Assembly (NCBI RefSeq): GCF_900539295.1
Contig: NZ_UQBH01000028.1
Location: 1-34,363, forward strand
Length of the DNA stretch: 34,363 nucleotides
Direction: 5' to 3'
Source of the DNA: an uncultured Megasphaera sp.
Lineage (GTDB): Bacteria; Bacillota; Negativicutes; Veillonellales; Megasphaeraceae
The notes under the pieces were generated by a model. The model searched no databases and was not told the DNA's origin. It saw only the letters and a program-made list of their open reading frames with translations. Shown in pieces: positions 1 to 7,680 of the stretch (position 1 is the first letter of the stretch; each line of letters opens with the position of its first letter). The translations under genes were made by a program, and so were the position numbers.

Positions 1-137
1 CTGCTTTCTAAACAATAGGTACTGTCTCTATTATACGACGTCTGCTTCAAAAAGGGGAGCATGTTCACAAGTTGTTGGCCGCAGGTCAAAAAAATATCCC
101 TTGAAAATATAATCGAATAAAAAAGAGAAGGAAAAAA

Positions 138-181
138 CGAATCCCCTCAGGTTAGATCAAAAGCTGACTTGAGGGGATTCG
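138..181 (-). terminator. Rho-independent terminator of the MFS gene
   Basis: The arms at 138-152 and 167-181 form a 15 bp stem (core TCCCCTCA/TGAGGGGA) with one G-T wobble. Read leftwards, the stem is followed by a run of six T, so it suits the minus-strand MFS gene that stops at 231. The right side also carries GTTTCTTT, so weak bidirectional activity is possible. Bases 1-137 hold no gene that I can support. Confidence 0.85.
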
Positions 182-230
182 TTTCTTTATGATAGGGAAA
201 TATGCAAAATTCTTGTGCATTATAGAATTT

Positions 231-1409
231 TTAGCTGTGTTGATTTTTCCAGGCTTTCGGGATGGGGATGAGGAAGGAGAAGATGGAGCCGATGACGGCG
301 GCGATCCAGAGGATCTGCAGGGCTGTCGTAAGGCCCCACTGGTCAGCACCCCAGCCGACGAGAGGCGAGACGAGGCCGCCGATGGTCGTCGTCAGGCCTA
401 GGGTGACGCCGGAGGCAAAGCCGACGTTTTTCCCAAGATAGGTCTGTCCTAAGACGACGATGGGGCTGTAGGCCGCAAAGAGGGAGAAGGCGACGGGCAG
501 GAGCAGCAATGTCGCCGTGACGATGTTGGTGGTGTTGACCAGGAAGAACATGGACGGAATCATGAGCAGCATGGCCCCGCGCAGGACGCGGATGAAGCCG
601 AAGCGGTCGGCCAGGATGCCGCCGAGGAAGGTGATGACGACGCCCATGGAGAAGAGAATCGACAAGGCCAGACTGCCCGTCGTCGGGGCGGCGTGGAGGA
701 CGTTGATCCAAAAGAGGGGGATGAAGGCGTTGCAGAGTGTAAAGCCGATGGAACGGACGAAGATGATGACCGACAGGCGGCTGAAGGCACCCCATTCGTT
801 TTCTTTGACTTCGCCGGGATGGGCTTTTTGTTCTGCTTTTTTTGATTCCTGTACGAGGGACAGGATGTGGGGCATGCGGTGATAGATGATGAGGGCCAGG
901 ATGGTGTTGACGACGCCGAAGATGGCCAGCCCCCGGATGTCAAAGGCGTAGGCGCAGGCACCGGCGACGATAGGGCCTACGGCAAAACCGGCGTTGCCGC
1001 CGACGGAAAAGGAGCCCATGGCCTTGCCTTTTTGGCTGCCGGAGATGTTGTTGACCATGCGGGCTGCTTCGGGATGGTAGACGGAGGAACCGAAGCCGCT
1101 GAACATGGAGAAGAGGAAGATAAGCCAGTAATTCTGCGTAAAGCCCAGGAGGGTCAGGCAGATCCCGCAGAGGATAGGCCCTAAGGGAACGAACCAGGGT
1201 TTTGAAATCTTATCGGAGTAATATCCGAAGATCGGCTGCGACACGGAGGATAAGAGCATGTTGGCAAAAATGAGGGTCGCGCCGTCCTGGTAACTGAGGT
1301 TGCAGGTCGTAATGAAGTAGGGCAGGAGGGCCGGAATGGCGCCTTGTGCCCAGTCGACGGAAAAATGGCCCATGGCAAAGAGATAGACATAGGGACTTAG
1401 TTTTTTCAT
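231..1409 (-). CDS. MFS transporter, fosmidomycin-resistance (Fsr)-like
   Basis: A 392-residue integral membrane protein of the major facilitator superfamily, probably a 12-helix drug or metabolite exporter driven by the proton gradient. The N-terminal stretch with the FSVDWAQGAIPALLPY segment, followed by a loop with GYYSDKISKP (the motif-A position), resembles the Fsr fosmidomycin-resistance family. A charged central loop (about residues 190-210, rich in K and E) separates two six-helix halves. The ATG at 1409 is preceded on the minus strand by AAAGGAAG, a fair ribosome site, and a TATAAT-like -10 lies at 1442-1447. The gene is divergent from the aminotransferase and ends in its own terminator. 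The substrate cannot be told from sequence; sugar or other MFS subfamilies remain possible. Confidence 0.85.
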   Translation of the reverse strand: MKKLSPYVYLFAMGHFSVDWAQGAIPALLPYFITTCNLSYQDGATLIFANMLLSSVSQPIFGYYSDKISKPWFVPLGPILCGICLTLLGFTQNYWLIFLFSMFSGFGSSVYHPEAARMVNNISGSQKGKAMGSFSVGGNAGFAVGPIVAGACAYAFDIRGLAIFGVVNTILALIIYHRMPHILSLVQESKKAEQKAHPGEVKENEWGAFSRLSVIIFVRSIGFTLCNAFIPLFWINVLHAAPTTGSLALSILFSMGVVITFLGGILADRFGFIRVLRGAMLLMIPSMFFLVNTTNIVTATLLLLPVAFSLFAAYSPIVVLGQTYLGKNVGFASGVTLGLTTTIGGLVSPLVGWGADQWGLTTALQILWIAAVIGSIFSFLIPIPKAWKNQHS

Positions 1410-1455
1410 GAAGGTCTTCCTTTCGTTTTTTTGTCTTCATTATTATAACACAAGA

Positions 1456-1484
1456 TTGTTTTCTTTTTGGGGGCGATATATAAT
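1456..1484 (+). promoter_or_regulatory. Sigma-70-type promoter of the aminotransferase gene
   Basis: TTGTTT at 1456-1461 and TATAAT at 1479-1484 are separated by 17 bp, 32 bp upstream of the start codon. It overlaps the region from which the divergent MFS gene must be transcribed. Confidence 0.6.
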
Positions 1485-1516
1485 AGAATATATTTATTGT
1501 TAAAGGAGTTGTTTGT

Positions 1517-2704
1517 ATGGCATCGAAAGAAATGTACGCCCTCGGTTCCCAAGCTTCGGTCATCCGCGACCTCTTTGCTTACGGTCAGGAACAGGCGGCT
1601 GTCGTCGGCAAGGAAAATGTCTTTGACTTCAGTATCGGCAACCCGACCGTTCCGGCCCCGGCCTGTGTCCGCAAGGCCATTGAAGACATTCTGCGTGAAC
1701 GCGAATCGGCAGCTATTCACGGATATACGGCGGCTGCCGGCGACGGTGCAGTCCGTCAGGGCTTGGCTGATTTTATGAATAAAACCTACGGCGCCGATGT
1801 ACGGGCCGATAATTTCTATATGACCTGCGGGGCGGCAGCTTCTTTGGTCATCAGTCTCAAAGCCATCGTCGAAGACGCTTCTGATGAAGTCATCTTGGTG
1901 GCTCCTTTCTTCCCGGAATACACGGTTTTCGTGCAGAATGCCGGCGCAAAATCGGTCATCTTGCCGCCCGATACGGAGCATTTCCAGATTTCTCTTGATG
2001 CCATGGAACAGGCCATTACGCCGAAGACGCGGGCCGTCATCATCAATTCGCCCAACAATCCGTCAGGTGTCGTCTATTCGGCTGAAACGTTTGAAAAGCT
2101 GGCCGCTCTCCTGGAACGAAAATCGAAGGAAATCGGCCATCCGATTTACCTCATTTCCGATGAACCGTACCGTGAAATCATTTACGACGGCCTTCCTATT
2201 CTCTACGTGCCCAAGTTTTACCGCGACACGATTATCTGCTATTCGTACAGCAAATCCCTCAGCCTTCCCGGTGAACGCATTGGCTACATCCTCGTTCCCG
2301 ACTGCGTTACGGCTGCTAAAGAGGTCTATACGGCAGTCTGCGGTGCCGGCCGCTTCATGGGCTTTGTCTGCGCACCCCATCTGTTCCAGGACGTCGTCTT
2401 GAAATGCATGGGCCAGACCAGCGACGTCGACGTCTATGATCAAAACCGGAAGTTGTTATATAATGGTTTAAAAGAACTGGGCTATGACTGCGTCTATCCC
2501 AGTGGTGCCTTTTATCTCTTCGTCAAATCGCCGGAACCGGATGCCAAGGCTTTTTCGGACAAGGCTAAGAAACTCAACCTCCTCATCGTGCCGGCTGACA
2601 GCTTCGGCTGCCCGGGCTACGTCCGCATTTCCTACTGCGTCGATCCCGATATGATTCGGCGTTCCTTTGCGGCCTTTGAAAAGCTCATGGCCCAGTATCG
2701 CTGA
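1517..2704 (+). CDS. PLP-dependent aminotransferase, class I/II
   Basis: A 395-residue fold-type I aminotransferase of the aspartate/aromatic amino-acid type, cytosolic. The N-terminal half carries the substrate-side motif FDFSIGNPTVPAP, followed by NSPNNPSG near residues 177-184. The PLP Schiff-base lysine is K246 in SYSKSLSLPGERIGY, and the arginine of that motif fits the phosphate contact. The C-terminal small domain includes GAFYLF and ends with the usual VRISYC segment containing the carboxylate-binding arginine. The length is normal for the family. AAAGGAG lies 8 bp before the ATG at 1517. It appears to be a single-gene unit. The amino donor (aspartate, aromatic or branched-chain) cannot be assigned from sequence alone. 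Confidence 0.9.
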   Translation: MASKEMYALGSQASVIRDLFAYGQEQAAVVGKENVFDFSIGNPTVPAPACVRKAIEDILRERESAAIHGYTAAAGDGAVRQGLADFMNKTYGADVRADNFYMTCGAAASLVISLKAIVEDASDEVILVAPFFPEYTVFVQNAGAKSVILPPDTEHFQISLDAMEQAITPKTRAVIINSPNNPSGVVYSAETFEKLAALLERKSKEIGHPIYLISDEPYREIIYDGLPILYVPKFYRDTIICYSYSKSLSLPGERIGYILVPDCVTAAKEVYTAVCGAGRFMGFVCAPHLFQDVVLKCMGQTSDVDVYDQNRKLLYNGLKELGYDCVYPSGAFYLFVKSPEPDAKAFSDKAKKLNLLIVPADSFGCPGYVRISYCVDPDMIRRSFAAFEKLMAQYR

Positions 2705-2783
2705 AGACGGCTGGTTATCTAAAGGGGAAAGGGCGTTTTACGAAACTGTATAAATAAAATGTAAAGGATTTGGAATAATTTTC

Positions 2784-2811
2784 TTGACACGTTCTGTATC
2801 TGTGGTATACT
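2784..2811 (+). promoter_or_regulatory. Promoter of tRNA-Ile
   Basis: A consensus TTGACA at 2784-2789 and TATACT at 2806-2811 are spaced by 16 bp. The -10 ends 19 bp before the mature tRNA. The gap 2705-2783 shows no clear terminator for the aminotransferase gene. Confidence 0.85.
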
Positions 2812-2830
2812 AAACAAGTCGTTAGGAAAT

Positions 2831-2907
<77 letters not shown>

Positions 2908-2912
2908 CACAG

Positions 2913-2951
2913 ACCATCGTTTGGAATTATTCCCGAACGATGGTTTTTTTT
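2913..2951 (+). terminator. Rho-independent terminator after tRNA-Ile
   Basis: The 9 bp stem ACCATCGTT/AACGATGGT (2913-2921 with 2936-2944) is followed by eight T residues. Confidence 0.9.
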
Positions 2952-2974
2952 GAATAATGGGAAGGAGGGACTTA

Positions 2975-3910
2975 ATGACTGAATGTGAACGGCAGCTCCA
3001 GGAAATGGCCTTGTCCATTCAGGAGGCAAGGCGGGAAGCCGGCTGTGAGATAAAGAAAACCGTGCCGGAACCGTCAATGGATGCCATCCCCAATCTCGGC
3101 GGCGAAGCTCGGTCCGGCGACTGCCTGGTCAGTATGCTGGCCAGCGGCAGCAAGGGCAATGCGGCTTATATTCGCTGCGGAAAGACGAATATCCTCATCG
3201 ATGCCGGTATCAGCTGCCGCCGTATTGAGAAAGGTCTCAAGCGTTATGGCTGCGCTCTCGGCGACCTCGATGCTGTTTTTATTACCCATGAACACTCAGA
3301 CCACGTGGGAGGATTGGCGACGCTGTTAAAGCGGACTGATATGCCAATCTACACGACGGCCGAAACGTGGCAGGCTATGGGACGGAAGACCGACGGTTTT
3401 GACCATCGCTTCGTCCGCCTGACGCGGCGCGTGGCCTTGAAAGATATAGAGGTGACGCCTTTTGCCATCTCCCATGATGCGGCCCGTCCCGTCGGTTACA
3501 GCCTTCGTCATGGCGATGCCAAGATTACCCTGGCGACGGATTTGGGCTACGTCAGCCCCGATGTGGCAGCGGCTGCGGCTTATGCCGACATCCTGGTCTT
3601 AGAATCCAATCACGATGAAGAGATGGTCCGGAACGGTCCTTATCCCTATGCCCTTCAGCAGCGGATACTCGGGCGCTGGGGCCACCTGTCCAACAAGACG
3701 GCGGCGGCCTTTTTGGCATCCCTTCCGACGAAAGGCCTCATGCGGGTCCTTCTGGCTCACCGCAGTGAGAAGAACAACACCCCATCTCTGGCTCTCCATA
3801 CGATGCGGACGGTGCTCGCCCAGTCCGGCCGCGTCGTGGGTCAAGATATTTTATTGCGGCTGGCCTGCCAAGACGGCAGCGTCCGCTTTCAGGAAAGGAG
3901 TAGTGACTAA
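2975..3910 (+). CDS. walJ: MBL-fold metallohydrolase, WalJ/YycJ-like
   Basis: A 311-residue metallo-beta-lactamase-fold hydrolase. The WalJ/YycJ family is a putative 5'-3' exonuclease linked in Bacilli to cell-wall and cell-division coordination. The catalytic metal motif THEHSDH sits at residues 104-110, preceded by the family signature SMLASGSKGNAAYI, and later ligands appear in AISHDA and ATDLG. The first ~47 residues are an extra N-terminal stretch before the usual domain start. I chose the ATG at 2975 because GGAGG at 2963-2967 is correctly spaced for it; the upstream in-frame ATG at 2957 has no ribosome site. The gene is followed 2 bp later by htrA and then rlmH, the same order as the distal walJ-htrC-rlmH part of the Bacillus wal operon, which supports the name. 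Confidence 0.85.
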   Translation: MTECERQLQEMALSIQEARREAGCEIKKTVPEPSMDAIPNLGGEARSGDCLVSMLASGSKGNAAYIRCGKTNILIDAGISCRRIEKGLKRYGCALGDLDAVFITHEHSDHVGGLATLLKRTDMPIYTTAETWQAMGRKTDGFDHRFVRLTRRVALKDIEVTPFAISHDAARPVGYSLRHGDAKITLATDLGYVSPDVAAAAAYADILVLESNHDEEMVRNGPYPYALQQRILGRWGHLSNKTAAAFLASLPTKGLMRVLLAHRSEKNNTPSLALHTMRTVLAQSGRVVGQDILLRLACQDGSVRFQERSSD

Positions 3911-3912
3911 TC

Positions 3913-5043
3913 ATGCAGCACAAACGAATCCTTACGGCCATCGTTGCCGTAATCCTCATCGCCGGCGGCGTCTTTGGGGGCTTTAAGCTTCGCGATACCT
4001 TTTTTTCACCGAGCGGGACCTATCAGGGGACGACGAACCAGCTCCAAGAACCGGAAAAGTCGGAATCCATTTCGAATGCCCGCAATACGGCTGTCGTTCA
4101 GGCGGCTAAGAAAGTAAGCCCGGCTGTCGTCGGCATTACGACCAAGGTTTATAACCGCGACATGTTCAACCGTAAAGTCCTCGTCGGCGAAGGCGTCGGC
4201 TCCGGCGTCATCTTCGATAAAGCCGGTTATATCGTTACCAATAACCACGTCGTCGGTACGGCTAAGACGGTCATCGTCTCCCTGGCTGACGGACAGAGCA
4301 CGGAAGGCACCGTCGTCGGCCGCGATGCCAGAACGGACTTAGCCGTCGTAAAAATCAACATGGAAAACCTGCCGGTCGCTGAATTTGGCGACAGCGATTC
4401 CCTTCAGGTCGGCGAACCGGCCATTGCCATCGGCAACCCCTTGGGCCTTGAATTCCAAGGAACGGTTACGGTCGGCGTCATCAGCTCTCTCAACCGTACT
4501 ATCGGTGCCGAAGGCCAGAGCATGAAGCTCATCCAGACTGACGCGGCTATCAATCCCGGCAACTCCGGCGGCGCCTTAGTCGATGCTGACGGCAAAGTCA
4601 TCGGTATCAACAGTGCCAAGATTTCGCAGGAAGGCGTCGAAGGCCTGGGCTTTGCGATCCCCATTAACGCAGCCCGTCCGATTTTACAGGACCTCATCAC
4701 CAACGGCAAAGTCGTTCGCCCGTACCTCGGCCTGTACGGTCTTGACCAGCAGATGGCAGCTCGCTTCGGCATGCAGCTCAATGCCCAGGGCATCTACGTC
4801 TACCGCGTCGTTCCCGGTGGTCCTCTCGATCAGGCCGGCCTCCAGCACGGTGACGTCATCGTTAAGTTGGACGGCACGGACGTGAAAGACTTCGCATCCC
4901 TCCAGAGCGTCATGGATAAGCATAAAGTCGGTGATTCCGTCACCGTCGACTACACGCGTAACGGCATGAACCGTGAAGCCACCATCGTCTTGCAGGAAAG
5001 CCCGCAGACCGATTCGGCTGACGACGATTTGAGCGGCAACTGA
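3913..5043 (+). CDS. htrA: HtrA/DegP-type trypsin-like serine protease with PDZ domain
   Basis: A 376-residue membrane-anchored quality-control protease (S1C family). An N-terminal hydrophobic segment (about residues 5-23) serves as signal anchor, followed by a low-complexity linker to about residue 58. The trypsin-like domain shows the catalytic triad H112 (TNNHVV), D142 (TDLAV) and S218 (GNSGGAL). One PDZ domain occupies roughly residues 265-360, with the carboxylate-binding YLGLYG segment at its start. The acidic tail is short. One PDZ domain and a TM anchor are typical of Firmicute HtrA proteins, as opposed to the soluble two-PDZ DegP. AGGAAAGGAG precedes the ATG at 3913. It is translationally linked to both neighbours and probably degrades misfolded exported proteins. 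Confidence 0.95.
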   Translation: MQHKRILTAIVAVILIAGGVFGGFKLRDTFFSPSGTYQGTTNQLQEPEKSESISNARNTAVVQAAKKVSPAVVGITTKVYNRDMFNRKVLVGEGVGSGVIFDKAGYIVTNNHVVGTAKTVIVSLADGQSTEGTVVGRDARTDLAVVKINMENLPVAEFGDSDSLQVGEPAIAIGNPLGLEFQGTVTVGVISSLNRTIGAEGQSMKLIQTDAAINPGNSGGALVDADGKVIGINSAKISQEGVEGLGFAIPINAARPILQDLITNGKVVRPYLGLYGLDQQMAARFGMQLNAQGIYVYRVVPGGPLDQAGLQHGDVIVKLDGTDVKDFASLQSVMDKHKVGDSVTVDYTRNGMNREATIVLQESPQTDSADDDLSGN

Positions 5044-5522
5044 TGAAGTACCATCTCATTACCATCGGCAAGATCAAGGAGAAGTACCTTACGGCAGGCA
5101 TCGATGAATTCTTGAAGCGCCTCCGTCCTTACGGCGACGTCACAGTGACCGTCCTGCCCGAAGAAAAGATGCCTGACAATCCGTCGCCGGCCCAAAAGGC
5201 GCAGGTCCTCGACAAAGAAGGGGAGAAGATGCTGCGCCACGTCCGCGAAGGGTCGCATCTCATGGCCCTCGACGTAGGCGGCAAGCTCGTATCGTCAGAA
5301 GAACTGGCAGAATCCTTTTCGGAACTGGCCCTTTACGGCTGCAGTGAAATCTCCTTCATCATCGGCGGCCCCTTCGGCCTCAGCGACGTCGTCCGAAGAA
5401 AAGCCGACAAATGCATCTCCTTTGGCCGCATAACCCTGACCCATCAGATGATACGTCTGATCTTGGTCGAACAAATTTATCGGGCTATCAAAATATCCCG
5501 ACACGAACCGTATCACCTATAA
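5043..5522 (+). CDS. rlmH: 23S rRNA (pseudouridine1915-N3)-methyltransferase RlmH
   Basis: A 159-residue SPOUT-class methyltransferase that methylates pseudouridine 1915 in helix 69 of 23S rRNA, using S-adenosylmethionine, on assembled 70S ribosomes. The length is exactly that of the family. The start MKYHLITIGKIKEKY, the cofactor-binding FIIGGPFGLSD loop and the invariant C-terminal SRHEPYHL are all present. The ATG overlaps the htrA stop by one base (TGATG), so translation is probably coupled. It is the last gene of the walJ-htrA-rlmH unit, which is closed by a strong terminator 17 bp downstream. Confidence 0.97.
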   Translation: MKYHLITIGKIKEKYLTAGIDEFLKRLRPYGDVTVTVLPEEKMPDNPSPAQKAQVLDKEGEKMLRHVREGSHLMALDVGGKLVSSEELAESFSELALYGCSEISFIIGGPFGLSDVVRRKADKCISFGRITLTHQMIRLILVEQIYRAIKISRHEPYHL

Positions 5523-5537
5523 AAGATTGCGAAAGCA

Positions 5538-5580
5538 GACATCCCTCACTAACGTTTGAGTAGTGAGGGATGCTTTTTTG
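5538..5580 (+). terminator. Rho-independent terminator after rlmH
   Basis: Perfect 12 bp stem CATCCCTCACTA/TAGTGAGGGATG (5540-5551 with 5561-5572) followed by six T. Confidence 0.92.
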
Positions 5581-5594
5581 TATTTTTCTTTAAA

Positions 5595-5675
5595 AGATGG
5601 GTCAAAGGGACCTACCTTTTGACGGCAAACAAAAAAAACAACCTCTGCTGACGCGATGGTTGCCTGTTTTATAAG
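5595..5675 (+). repeat. Diverged repeat copy 1: probable integrase 3'-end remnant plus hairpin
   Basis: This stretch resembles bases 6388-6465 about 790 bp downstream (GTCAAA, CCT..CTTTT, GGCAAACAAAAAA, GCGATGG in the same order). Translated in the matching frame it reads GSKGPTF and then TGA, against GSKAPDFW in copy 2, where the same position is TGG. The hairpin that follows (CAACC/GGTTG) pairs like that of copy 2 (TAGCC/GGCTA) although the bases differ. I interpret it as a decayed 3' end of a recombinase gene with its terminator; no longer open frame precedes it. Confidence 0.5.
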
Positions 5676-6152
5676 TTACAATACTTTTTAGATACGGGAA
5701 GTGACCAGCTTCTTCCTTATCAAGAAATAATAGCAGCTAAGTTATAGTATAAAACGCTTTTCTTCTGCGTTTTCTACGGCATAGCGTCATGATGAGTGGT
5801 TGTTGCGATTTTTGCAACAACCACTTTTTCCTTTGAATATGGAAAAAGATAAAAAATAAGGGACATGTCGTAACACGTCCCATCTAAAACCATATATAAT
5901 ATGGTTTTCAAGCTGATTGCAGTATAAGATAGGGTGAGTGAGTTGTCAATAGATGGAAAGAATATCGAACAAGTTTTAGTGTAAAGATGTAAGCGTACTT
6001 GACATAATCATTTTTGAAAAGTATTCGGGGGGGGCTCTGCCATTCTCCGGTAAAATAGACCATATAGTTTCCTGCACCGCTTTTTTTGCAAACGCTGACA
6101 GCTAAAATGGTTCCAATCATGTAAATTATAATTTTATAATTATTGCTATCTT
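5676..6152. other. Gene-poor, hairpin-rich spacer
   Basis: I find no convincing coding region here. It holds a 7 bp hairpin AAAACGC/GCGTTTT (5751-5773), a separate strong terminator at 5795-5830, an imperfect GGGAC..GTCCC hairpin (about 5860-5882) and a perfect 10 bp hairpin AAAACCATAT/ATATGGTTTT with a 3-nt loop (5886-5908). Such density of hairpins without genes fits decayed mobile DNA or unrecognised small RNAs. Confidence 0.5.
5795..5830 (+). terminator. Orphan Rho-independent terminator
   Basis: Perfect 12 bp stem AGTGGTTGTTGC/GCAACAACCACT (5795-5806 with 5814-5825), 7-nt loop, then TTTTC. There is no open reading frame just upstream on the plus strand, so it ends either a non-coding transcript or a deleted gene. 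Confidence 0.7.
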
Positions 6153-6287
6153 ATTCAGTTATAAAATAGTATTTTACAACTGAATCCTTAAGTTCTACAG
6201 CGCGCCGTAGAAGCCCTGTACACCTAATGATTACGTGAAATAGAAAAAATCCCGTCAGGTCAGGTAACTGGCTTGGCGGGATTCTTT
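6153..6287 (+). ncRNA. Candidate structured small RNA ending in a terminator
   Basis: Three hairpins lie in a row. 6153-6185 has ATTCAGTT paired with AACTGAAT and, after one mismatch, a further 6 bp. 6193-6212 pairs TTCTAC with GTAGAA. 6247-6287 is a terminator, AATCCCGTCA/TGGCGGGATT followed by CTTTT. No open frame precedes the terminator. AT-rich -10-like sequence occurs around 6125-6140, but I see no good -35. This may be a small RNA or only the remnant of a removed gene's 3' end. Confidence 0.3.
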
Positions 6288-6343
6288 TATTATATAGTCA
6301 TTGTAATATAAGGAACTAGTGTCCTGGTAGTTTTACGTGTTAA

Positions 6344-6430
6344 ATGGCCATGCATTGGGAGATGATTTTTATTCAGGGGGTCAAAAAGGGGTCAAAAGCA
6401 CCTGACTTTTGGGGGGCAAACAAAAAATAG
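6344..6430 (+). pseudogene. Vestigial 3' end of a tyrosine-integrase-like gene (copy 2)
   Basis: A 28-codon open frame from ATG 6344 to TAG 6428-6430 ends in GVKKGSKAPDFWGANKK. A lysine-rich tail of this kind directly before a tRNA-bound terminator resembles the C-terminal end of phage-type integrases, whose genes commonly lie next to the tRNA they integrate into. The frame is closed by TAA immediately upstream, so only the tail survives. It points at the 3' end of tRNA-Lys, 38 bp away, the expected geometry for an integrase at its attachment site. Family assignment is inference; only the resemblance to copy 1 at 5595 and the location are seen directly. Confidence 0.45.
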
Positions 6431-6454
6431 CCACCGCACAAATGCGATGGCTAT
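6421..6454 (-). terminator. Terminator of tRNA-Lys, shared with the integrase remnant
   Basis: Arms 6427-6438 and 6443-6454 (ATAGCCACCGCA/TGCGATGGCTAT) pair with one mismatch. Read leftwards the hairpin is followed by TTTTTTGTTTG, ending tRNA-Lys; read rightwards it is followed by CCGCTTTTTC. The T tract for the tRNA is the same DNA that encodes the terminal lysines and stop of the integrase remnant. Confidence 0.8.
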
Positions 6455-6467
6455 CCGCTTTTTCTTA

Positions 6468-6543
6468 TGGTGGACCATCAGGGGATCGAACCCTGGACAC
6501 CCTGATTAAGAGTCAGGTGCTCTGCCAGCTGAGCTAATGGTCC
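6468..6543 (-). tRNA. tRNA-Lys (anticodon CTT)
   Basis: A 76-nt cloverleaf with encoded CCA on the minus strand. The acceptor arms GGACCAT/ATGGTCC pair, the anticodon stem CCTGA/TCAGG encloses CTCTTAA (anticodon CTT), and the T arm is CAGGG TTCGATC CCCTG. It has its own promoter and terminator, and probably served as an attachment site for the element whose integrase tail lies beside it. Confidence 0.96.
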
Positions 6544-6584
6544 ATGTTTGTTGTTGGTGTGCTGACCTTGTGAGCACATTTGTT

Positions 6585-6613
6585 ATAATACACCAAATGT
6601 AAAATAAATGCAA
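6585..6613 (-). promoter_or_regulatory. Promoter of tRNA-Lys
   Basis: On the minus strand, TTGCAT (6608-6613) and TATTAT (6585-6590) are spaced by 17 bp, about 40 bp upstream of the tRNA. Confidence 0.7.
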
Positions 6614-6920
6614 GCTTTTTTTTCGTGAATTTTTCCAAAGAGGCCGAAATCCGTGATAAATACGTCGAGGCCTTCTACAATAGGGCGGTTATTAAAGATT
6701 TCTGAGAAGGACCTCGCAGTTGGCAGGATAATTCGATTTTACAGCGAAATATATAATTATCGGTTGTAATGTAAGATAAAAAATCGGATTCGTGTTCATA
6801 AATAAGTTTTGACATCTGAATCGGCGTGAAACATGGGGCTAAGGGCCATTGCTCGGCCTTCGTGTTCGATGGATGTCCAATATTATTATAGATATATACA
6901 GTTATGAAAGGATGAGGCTG
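6614..6920. other. Intergenic leader before the TPR gene
   Basis: About 300 bp without a supported gene. A TTGACA occurs near 6808 but has no -10 at the right distance; AT-rich sequence around 6880-6905 could hold a -10 for the downstream gene. A TTG-initiated in-frame extension from 6849 is possible but has no ribosome site. Confidence 0.4.
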
Positions 6921-7550
6921 ATGGAAAGTTCAGATAGAAATTTAAAGTTATATGAGGAGGCCACGGAAAAACTCTGTGCCGGAGATTTTGACGAGGCTTT
7001 GAAGTTATATGCCATATCCATGCACGATGAGGATATCTATGGCTCGATGAAAGGCTACAATGCCATGGGAATTACCTTTTACTTGAAAGGGGATATTTCG
7101 ATGGCCATCAAGTGTTATGCCGTCTGCAGCCGCTTTGCGGCCTTAAGCATCCCCGAGATTCTGCAGGATTATCAGGATATGCTGAACGATAAGGCCGAGG
7201 CCAAAGACCGCTTATTGGCCCGGTGTTCCTATTTGGCAGCCGATTGGGGCTGGAGTGAGTCTAAGCTGCAAATGGATGAAAAAAGTCAGTCTTTGAACGA
7301 AAAGAATGAGCAGCTGTATCGGGACCTTTTGATGGGAAAAAGGGAGGAAGACTCCTTATCAAACAGCGAGAAACTTTCATACAGCCAGTATCTGCTGGAG
7401 TGCAGAAAAATCGGCTATGATCTCATTTTTCATGATTTTCAAAAAATGCTGGATGATCAGGACGGCACGACGGCAGAAATGAAACGATGGATCTCCGATA
7501 TTTTTGATGTCGTTAAAAAGCTGGTCATGGCGGCCGATAAAGCTGAATAG
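6921..7550 (+). CDS. TPR-like helical repeat protein of unknown function
   Basis: A 209-residue soluble, all-helical protein with no signal or membrane segment. Residues about 10-35 (LYEEATEKLCAGDFDEALKLY) and 47-70 (YNAMGITFYLKGDISMAIKCY) fit two tetratricopeptide repeats with the small-residue and aromatic pattern; the remainder is charged helix. TPR proteins usually act as protein-binding adaptors. I chose the ATG at 6921 because a purine-rich GAAAGGATGAGG precedes it; the ATG at 6912 lies inside that ribosome site. The next gene begins 130 bp downstream on the same strand, and a terminator follows only after that gene, so the two probably form one unit. I do not recognise the family and assign no specific function. 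Confidence 0.7.
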   Translation: MESSDRNLKLYEEATEKLCAGDFDEALKLYAISMHDEDIYGSMKGYNAMGITFYLKGDISMAIKCYAVCSRFAALSIPEILQDYQDMLNDKAEAKDRLLARCSYLAADWGWSESKLQMDEKSQSLNEKNEQLYRDLLMGKREEDSLSNSEKLSYSQYLLECRKIGYDLIFHDFQKMLDDQDGTTAEMKRWISDIFDVVKKLVMAADKAE

Positions 7551-7680
7551 ATAAGAAAAATTATATGGCATAGCTGATGGATTGTCTGTCTTGTATACCG
7601 GAACAGGGCGTGTGTTCGTAAAAAAACTGTCGGTTGAACGAGGTTTTTCAGGCCCGTTTAACCGGGAAACGGAGCGGCAT

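Noticed and set aside
5908..6120. A 70-codon open frame on the minus strand in the hairpin-rich spacer
   Set aside because: It has no ribosome site, no recognisable domain, and its end overlaps a perfect hairpin (5886-5908).
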